A stretch of DNA of 64,000 nucleotides from Bimastos eiseni (taxonomy: Eukaryota > Annelida > Clitellata > Crassiclitellata > Lumbricidae), in assembly GCA_959347315.1 (NCBI GenBank), contig OY365819.1:20038877-20102876 (forward strand). The letters are read 5' to 3'. Shown here in pieces: positions 36,201 to 46,200 of the stretch. Position 1 is the first letter of the stretch. Each line of letters begins with the position of its first letter. Position numbers and translations under genes: made by a program. Under the pieces are notes generated by a model. That model was not told where the DNA came from. It made no database searches and saw only the letters and a program-made list of their open reading frames with translations.

Positions 36201-37184
36201 AAATACAATACAACACAGATACAGCAATACATAAACAAATATAGATATACACAAAGAAGTTTCCATGTCTGCTTACCGTGACAGCCGTTGTAGTATCCCT
36301 CTAGTGGTGGATTGATTCTGCAGTTGTTCAAATAGTTAACCTGCATGAAAGGGTCGACGGGTCTTATGACTTGATCAGAGAACTCGTTCTCCTTCTCCAT
36401 CATGTCCGCAAGGCCTTTCGTAGACTCATTCCACGGGTCAAACCCTGAAATTCAATTTTTTTATAACACTTACATTTTATTACTTTGCTGCACCGAACTC
36501 TATTTCATCGAGCCTGGTGTCAAAGTGAATGGGCAATACTATCTCGACAACCTTCTTGCCCACAGGTTACTGCCAGACATACGCCGGATATCCCACGGCG
36601 AGGTTCATGTCTTTCAACAGGATGGCGCCCCGGCGTATCGAGAGTGAGAGACGCCCGACTTCATCCTTTCAACACTGTGGCTGCTAAATTCACTCGATCT
36701 TAACCCAATCGACTATAGCATATGGCGAGTGCTGCAGGAGAAGGTTTACCGCTCCAGAATAGCCAATGTCAACAATCTCAAAACACTTGTGTCCGTGTAA
36801 GCGGGACACATTTCGAGCACCAATTCTAACACTTTTAAGCAGATCTGTCATAACAATTAAAAACTATGCTAAGTGAACCATGTTTTACTTTACTGTGTGC
36901 TAATTCGATCATCAAATAGTTTGTTGAAAGTAATAACATTTAAGTGTTAGGCCTATACTAAAAATTGGTAAATCTTTGTTTAACAAGATAGTGTGGCAAT
37001 ATGAGTCAGGTGAAGTGGAAAATTTATATATAGCATAAAATTTCAGCCATTTTTCCATCTGCCTACCAAAAGTTATTAAAATTGGTGGAAATTTTACAAA
37101 GTTCTGACAGAAACAATTTTGCACAGATTTTTTTTGAGACACCGTGTATATATATATATGTGTATATATATGTGTGTATGTATA

Positions 37185-37227
<43 letters not shown>

Positions 37228-40200
37228 TAATACTACATAGCTGTCATTTTAATCATAATTAGAACTTCACTATGACATATGACAATTATGGCACTCTTCA
37301 AGAAAAAGTAACTAGGGCACACCTTGCAGCATCCTACAATTATGTGAAATGCTGTTATGAATTCCGATCCACTTTTTAATGTTGCAATGAGCAGGAGTTC
37401 GATCAACATACAGAACAATGCAGAGAAACTAAAGAAGTAAGCAGGTCTATGCAATTATGCCAAGCCCAAACAATAGAGTCCAATCAACAGTTGGTATCAA
37501 GTTCAGAATCTCTGAGCATCTATACACTCAATTGTACGAGGAAAAAATGGAAAGAGATGGAAAGGAATAAAGCCAGTTGACCTACCAAGGTCATCATCGT
37601 GTGAGTCCGTTTTATGGGCGAGATTGCCGTATGAATTCTGCTGGACTGGGTCAATCAGGGAGTGCGTCGATATCTGCCCCTCCAACAGATGGTCGCTGCC
37701 TTTACCTAACAGATCAAACATTTAATTTATTAGAGCCTCAATGTTAGCTACCTTTACCTAACGATCAGACATTGAATTCATTAGAGCCTCAATGTTAGCT
37801 ACAAAACTACTTAAGAGCACATATTTATCAGATCAGAATATTTTTGTGTAAATGTATAACATGCCATTCACTAATTTGCCACTGTTCTAATAAACTTTGA
37901 ACTTCTGACATAACATTGAAAGGTAATACGGCGGTTTTTCTTTTCTGTTAGTAATTCTGCCACTCGGGTGTCCCTTCTAGCAGGATTTCGATCCCTTTTG
38001 GGGCTCCCTTTTGTAGCCTTTAGTTTTATAATAGATGTTCTTTATTTTTGCCTTGAGCAAACTGTTTGTTGTGGCTGCAAAAAACAAATTGATTTATTGA
38101 TTGATCGATTGATTGACATAGAGAGATGGTCTTGACATGTTACGATGAATCATGTCTCTTACACTATCATGCTGAAGCTCATGTGTAAGGATTTGATTGT
38201 ATCGTACTGACGGCTCCACCAATGTCTGCTGTGTGGTCATAAGTCTATTTCTGAACTTTAGAAGTAGGGCTATATAAAAAATGCAGCTGTATCACATTTT
38301 GTAGCACATTTCATCACCATTTAATTCTTTCCCAGTTGCTGACAGCCATAGTATTTAGCACACAACAATTCATATCATATCAGAGGCAAATAAAAATTAT
38401 ATATGAACAACATTAATAACAAATTATTCAACATTAACCACAATACATACATGAGGAACTCATTAAACCTTAAAAACAGATTCACTACATTGACAAAGTG
38501 TTATGCAGTTATGATACAAAATTATAAAAATAGCATAATATTGATCACATATTTAATAATCTCTGGTTGGCAACAGACAAAAACAAAAGCTGTACCATGT
38601 GTAGGTTAGCCACCATCCCAGTGGGCTATTCTGGTTAGAGCATAGGCCGCATCTCATGGGCGACTGTGTAAGACAGCATACAGACTGCGGTTTGCATCCC
38701 TATGCTGACTTACTTCAGAGATTTAAAACAGTCCATGCACGGTGACCCCATATGATGAGGAGTCCATTCAAATGGGCGAGTGGTAGTGAAGGAACTCGCC
38801 TGATCATTTCAAAAAAAAAAAGAGCATGGGTTAGGCCACATATATGGTAGTGATAAAAAAATGTGTACGTTTGTGTGGCACAGTGGCCGATTGGTTAGAG
38901 CGGTCAGCCCATAACGTTCAGTGTGCGCTGAGCAAGCGGGTTCGACCCTTGTCCAGGGCGTCACAGTGTAGGGCCCTTGAGCAAGTCCGTTGCACACAGT
39001 TGCTCTGCATTACAACAGCAGTTGCGTCGTCAAGACGTGTGCTGGCTTCTCAGCAAAAAATGGAAGAAGGGAGATATCAAATTTCAGAGTAAATAATGAA
39101 ATTTCCTGCTGTAACTATTTATCCACAACTGTAGTGACATTTACCAACCTGATCGATAACTGGCAGAGTTTTCGTTACGCAGCAGACAGGATTTGCCATC
39201 AAGTTCATCACTGACCGAGGAGCAGGAAGTGACGGCTTGCGACTGTGACGTCCTCACGACAACAGTCGGGTCATCCAGTGACGATGCGACATCCCCGTCT
39301 GTGGTGACAAGCGACACGGCGGGCGCTGAACGTCGATCGGTTGGAAGGGGGTTGGCGATGTTCTTGGCGTCCGAAGGAAATCGATTCTGTTGACTGGTTC
39401 TCTGCTTTGCAGAACTACAAGATGAAATCGATATTACTAGTAATGGCACATATTGCTAGAAAACTTATAAATAATTAAGATACTAAAAATCGTGGATGTC
39501 ATATCAGTTTTTTCAGAGGGGCAGAGGTTTGTTGAGAGATTGGGTAAACTTGGAAAGCTTGTTAAGTTCTATACTTAGTTTACAATGCAAAACTGCAACT
39601 CAAGATAAGAATTTATTAATACATGCATAATCTGTATGGGTTGTAATGGGTGAAGATGTGTGATTAATTAATAATTAAAAAAAAAACCAAAATTCTAATA
39701 ATAACCAAAAAATTCAACATTAAGAAAAATCTATGCAAAATCAATCTTTTGTCAATTTTATTCTGAAATTCATTAAATTTGATATCGCCCTTCTTCTTGG
39801 TGAGTCAACAGGCTCGGCAGGGGATATGAAAAAGCAGGGTAAGGCTATGGAAAAGTTAATAGAATGACTGAGTTAGGTATTTTCATGACAGCTTTTCATG
39901 AATATTGACATAGCCATTTCAGAAGTTTTCTGAGGTGCTTCCAATGTGATCTTCACACAACAATTTAGTCGAAAGCGAATGCATAACAAACCAGGAATTA
40001 TTTCCAATTGTTGATGGCTGTATGTCGAACCCCAGTTTTTCGGTTGCTGCTGCTGAATTCGCCCTGTGAGCCGATCGCGACTGTAATCCGTTGATCGTGC
40101 TGAATGGTCGGCCGCCCTCAGTGGATTTTGACGCTCCCGAATGTCTCGAAATCTGATGTCGAACAGACGACGCAGTCTTTTTCTGACTGTGAACAACACA

Positions 40201-43200
40201 ACCAAAGCACGAAAAGTCTAAGTGCTCATATGTATTCAACCATTCTCATAAAACAGTCTTGGAACCAATAGAATTGCTCAAGTACAGTCATTGGTTAAAT
40301 AGCATTGCTCTGGACCAATAGAATTGCTCAATTGCAGTCTTGGAACCAATAGGACTGCTTAAATGCAGTCACAGGACCCATGGACTGCTCAAAAATAGTC
40401 ACTGGATCAATATAAATATTCAAATACAGTCATTGAAACAATAGGACTGCTCAAGTACAGTCATGGCTCCAATGGATTGCTCAAATACAGTTACTAGAAC
40501 AATAGAATTGCTCAAATGCAGTCATTGGGTCAAAGAGACTGGTAAAACAGAGTCACTGAACCAGCAGGACTGCTCAAACATACTGACACAACCAATCAGA
40601 TTGCTCAAATACACTGATATGACCAATCAGATTGCTCAAATACACTGATATGACCAATCAGATTGATTGCTCAAATACACTGATATGACCAATCAGATTG
40701 CTCAAATACACTGATATGACCAATCAGATTGCTCAAATACACTGATATGACCAATCAGATTGCTCAAATACACTGATATGACCAATAAGAATGCTCAGAA
40801 ATATATTCAATGGATCAATAGTAAGCTCAAATAGGGCCACAGGACCAACAGGCCTGTGTAAATCCGGTCCATGGCCTCCTTGCGTATAAAGCTCTGCGCT
40901 CTTCTGCTAAAGGTGAGCTCCTGGTCTTTATGCTGCATCGAGTTTTCTCAGTGGCATCCACCTGGAATGGACTCCAGGTTGCCCTCCGTCTTCCCTTTAC
41001 AATGACCTACCTACCCTTTGTAAGCTGTTAAAGTCATTTCCTGTTGACCGTGGCAGGTCTAGTAGCACATCTTGAGTAGTTTTGCTTTAAGAGGTGCTAT
41101 ATAAATTCTCAAAATGAATGAATGAATAAATAGAGCACTGGACTGGAACTAATAACATGAGTAGCTTGGTTAAAACCAATAGGTTTGAGTAGAGCACCGA
41201 ACTTGCCGAGCAAGTTGACTTTTCTTGCCTAGCAATGAACACATAAAGAAATGAAGCGCACTGGTCACCTTGTCGCTGAAGACTTTGTGTTCGTAGTTTT
41301 CACAAGACCAGCGTGAACAGACACTGGTGCCACCGTACAAGTAGTTGGAGGAACTGAAGCCGTAGAATTTCCTCTCACATTTTGATTGTAATCGTCGTAC
41401 AACAGCTGTTCGTATTCTAGATGCTTACTGAAATCAGAAACAATGGTTAAAATTAATTACAAACATGTCATTTCATGTCTGTAGATTTATTTAATTTGAA
41501 TCATGGCAGTAATTGCAATCACATGTGAAATAGTAATTTCACCTACAAATCTCTTTCTGAAGATTCTTCCAAACTAAGCAACATTACATCATTGGTGTAC
41601 ACTACACCTCTATATTGATAAAATATGATGTAATCGACAACTTGCCTAAGGTCAATGTTCAAACCTCCTAACACAAACTTGAGAATATATTTTGACCTTG
41701 ACCTGATTGCCCCATTGCAGATCGTTTTGACCTGTGAGCATACTCGTGGGTCATAAGACCTCCCTTTGGTGGGTGAGCACTGTAGAAATATTGAGATTAC
41801 GATTATGATACAGAAGTATTATTATTAGTATAGTTTACATCATAAGAAAAATCATCTAGCTCCAGTGTCTCTGCGTGGTTTTGTGGTTTATTCTGTACAA
41901 TGTCAAGAAACCAACAATGTTGCTATATTCAGTGGCAATGTGCAGACACCTATAAACACAAGGCCCTGCTGAGTGGCGCTATATAAATATTCCATTACAA
42001 TTACAATTACAAACCTACCCCTGTTGCATTTGTTCCTTTGTGAAGCTGGCCAACTCATCTCCTGGCTCATGTAGGTACATGCAGTCCTTACATAAATCAC
42101 AAGATTATTGGTCAACGTACTAACAGTTACCAGCATTCAGCATTAATCGCATTGTAAAAGAAGCTATGTATCTTTGCATTGCATGTGTGTATTATATGCA
42201 AATACAGTTCAAGTGCATTAAAATGCAAATAAAAGAAGCACTCAACTCAAGGAAACATTTTCTAGCCGCCCAATCTAATCACACCTTGTCACCATGTGCT
42301 GTCATTTCTTGGAAATCTAGCGATCGCCATGACCAATCCTCTCCATTTTTTTCTTTCCAAAGTTGCATCTCTTAATTCATCCATGCTCATTTCAGTTTTT
42401 TCATGTATCACATCCATCAATTTTTTTTCTTGGGCACCCTCTTTTCTTCCTTCCTCCTCCACATGCCAGCATCACTTCCTTTTCCATTCCATTCCATTTG
42501 ATCGCATAACATTTCGGAAAACCTCAGCTTCCTTCTCAACACTGTTTGTTGTAACGTCTCATCATTCTCGACTCCAATCTTCCTGCGCACTTCTTCATTT
42601 GTCTTCTTCTCCGTCCATGATATTCTCTGCATCTTCCTCCATATCCACATTTCGCATGCGTTGATCTTCTTCTCCATGTTCTTTGTCATTGTCCATGTCT
42701 CACATATAATACTGTAGGGAAGATCATTGCTCTCACTAATCTTTTTTTGTGTCTATGCTCACATGTTTATCTTTCCATATCTTTTCCAGTCCGTTCATTG
42801 CAGCTTTCCCTATCGCCACCCTTCTCTTTATTTCCGAGTCACATTTTCCCTCTTTCTACTAATGATCCCAGGAACATGAAGCTTGTTACCACCTCTATTT
42901 CCTCTCCGTCTATCTCAAAACTGTCCCAATCAGCTGTTGTCATTATCTTTGTCTTCTTTAAGTTGAAGTATAGCCCTGCCCTCTCACTTTCTCTCTTCAG
43001 TCTTCTTATCAGTTTTTCCAGCTCTGCTTTCTTCTCATCTAATCATCTAATCAAATCTATGGACTTCAATAGCACCACAATCATAACATAAAACACCTCA
43101 ATCGTTTTGGAATGAGACTTTGGAATGAGAATGAGACACCCTCTTTTCTTCCTTCCTCCTCCACATGCCAGCATCATTTCCTTTTCCATTCCATTTGATC

Positions 43201-46200
43201 GCATAACATGTCCTGATGGCATAATCCTAATCCATAAAACTGCAAGTCAAAGTCCAAGAGCTCCACAGCGGCCACTGAAGAGATGGGTTAAAGTCAAGGA
43301 GACAGCTGAAGAGAAGCAACCTCAGGCTAGAACTGATTTACACCAGACAACTTACACTACACAGCACTGACTTTGGTCAGAAGCACTCTGTATCACCAAG
43401 TGGCGCTATATAAATATTCATTTACAATTATTGTCCTTGTATAAGGCCAGGTCAATGGTAACAACATGCCTTCTGGAGGTTCTCTAAAATTACTATATAA
43501 AATGTGGCATTTCATAACTTCATGAACTCAATGCAACAACCGAATATAAAAGTTTATCCGTGTGAACAACGTTGCAGTAGATATACACCAAACCATAAAG
43601 ACAGCTAATAATAGGCAGAGGATAGAACTTACTTTCACTACAATCTCTAAGCTATGAGCCATATACAATACAATACAACTTAATTAGATATTGCCCTCCT
43701 TCCAAAATTTAGAAGTATGCACATGATCCTACGACAGATCAATGGCACAGAGCAACATAAGTAAAGGACTTGCTCAAGGTCCCAACACAGTGACCACGTG
43801 GGTGGACGACCGAACCCATGCTCTCCTCATTTCCAGCTGAGTACTCAACATTAATACTGACCACCCCAACAACAACAACATATTCCCGAAAAAAACAACT
43901 GCAACGAGATAAAGAGAATCTGGAAACAATAATGTAGCCTCACAGGTTTCGTGCACGAAAGACCACGTAGGAAGTAGCTGCAGTACTTGGTGGTTCCTAG
44001 CGATGCCTTTATCGTCCGACCATCAACCGTGACATTGGCGACCGCTTGAATTGCCCGAATTGCATCTTCCGAACGATAGTACGTCACGTATGCGCTTGCA
44101 CTGGGACCCTGAATGCAGTAAGACATGCTTTGATCGTGAAGTCATCTGGATAAAGAACTGTCAATCCCACGTTAAATTGAAAGGTCAACCCTTGTATTCA
44201 TAAGCTCAGACAACCAGGGGTGGCAATCCCGGGGGGGGTTGAGGGGACAAGTTCCCCCACCTTTTACAGAGAGGCGACATGTTATACGGTTGTAACCCCA
44301 CATTTTTTACCTCTCTCATTGTGTGTTCCCCAAACCTCTCAACCGAGACTGCCGCCTCTGCAGACAACTAACTATAATCTCTAAATTTCAACAGTGCAAA
44401 AACCTCCAGTAATAAAAACATTTTCACATGCCTGTGTAAAGGTGTATGCAGATTTCCTAGAGACAAAAACAATGCAGATCTGAAGGAAAACAATACCATA
44501 TGGTGGGCCCAGTCACTGGAAATCTTTAAGGGGCATGCAAGAAGTTTAAATGGACAAAAGTTCATCTTCAGATTAGCCGATCGCAGAGGCAGCAATCTCG
44601 TTTGACAGGCGGGGGGGGACACCCAATGAGAGAGGTAAGAAATGTGGGGGACACACGTATAACATTTCCCCCTCTGTAAAAGTTGGGGGACTTGTCCCCC
44701 TCGACCCCCCGGACCGACGCCCCTGGTCGATCGTCAATGCAACCAAAATGACAGTATTCACAAACTTCTGAGTTCAGATGCAGACAAAATCATTTACCAC
44801 AACAAATACTAACTCTAGCTTATCAGAAGCACAACGGACGACCTACCTGAACACCAGCATACGACGTACTCTGATTTATCACAATTTTGTGTATTTTTCC
44901 GAATTTTCCGAAATATTCGTGCTTCTTAAGAGTTTCTGCCTCAGCCAGACGTTGTGTTAATCCAACAACAAAGACGAGGTTCTTCTGAACAACCCTACAA
45001 CCAATCACATTCACAGATTGGCCTATCGTCAATGCAACCAAATTTACAGTTTCCACAAACTCATCAAAAAACCTAAAATAAAAATTCAGAATAATAGCAC
45101 CCAGATTTATAATGGCAGTTCTTGTGCCATTTGGATATCGAAGAAAACAGACAGATAATAATCTTTGGGTACAGAATAAAATAAACAGCGAGGAGACTTC
45201 AAATACGCTGAAGTTGAACAATGGAAGACAACCTGACATTGGAAAGATGTTTTCGATTTTCTGCTGCTTTTTGTTTCTTTTGTGAGTCTTTCTGTCTTTT
45301 TTCTTTCTTTAGCCTCTGCAAACTGCAGCACAAACCAACCTATGTTAATATGCCTAAATTGACACAGCACAGCTATGTAATAAAAAGCTTCAGCTAATGT
45401 AAAGGCACTAAGGCAAAATTCCTACACATGTACAGCCTCGTTGCAAATAATCATCTACCTAAAAACCACATAACATGAAACAGTAAGATCTTACTAGAAT
45501 GGTTACATATATCATTTCGCTTCTCTGAAATCCAGCTCCTCTGGCTGAGATCCTTTCTTAGCAAGCACTCCTTTTGTGTAATCCATGAGTCCTCTGCTCC
45601 CTATGGTCTCCCCAGGGCTCAGATTTGGGCTCTATCACTTCATAACCTGCACCTCTTACCCTGCCTTTGTCCTCACCTCCCAAAATTGTGCACTGTTGTT
45701 GGGCAAATGTTAAGGACCCTGGAGTTCAGATGGAGTTTTTAGTTTCAAGCAAACAGTCTTATAGGGAGAGCTGTTACACGAGTACAAGCATCTAGAGAGT
45801 TCCAGATGGAGGGACTGGGCAAGCAAGCTGGATGAACTCCAGGCATGGACAAGAACCTGGAACAAGACACTCTCCAGCAGAAGCAGGTTGAAGAGAGGAG
45901 TGACCTTTACCCACTGTTGAGCTTAAAAGATTATGATACCAAATCACATAAGTAAATAACTAACTCTGTTTCGGCAAGAGGTTTAAACTCAGCTGGATCT
46001 TCTGTATATGACTACAAAACAAAATGACACCAAAACTCAGACACAAAATACCAAATACATCTTATACGACCTGGTGCATTAATCTGGCAACATGCTGGTG
46101 TACAACCGACCATCTATCACTAAAGCATGGATTTAATTCAAACATCCTGACAGAATTGGAAAGCAAGCATTCTTCCGTTTTCTAGAGTTAGTAACGGTAA

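Noticed and set aside
36485..36703. Additional coding exon in the CNOT4 intron
   Set aside because: Its peptide is Tc1/mariner transposase on the opposite strand with stops and shifts.
38874..38960. Possible functional tRNA gene
   Set aside because: A and B box-like parts are present, but the sequence continues into a SINE body and no clean cloverleaf or anticodon arm was seen.
42296..43091. Plus-strand open frames rich in Ser, Phe and Pro
   Set aside because: They are the antisense of a LINE ORF2 relic that reads clearly on the minus strand.
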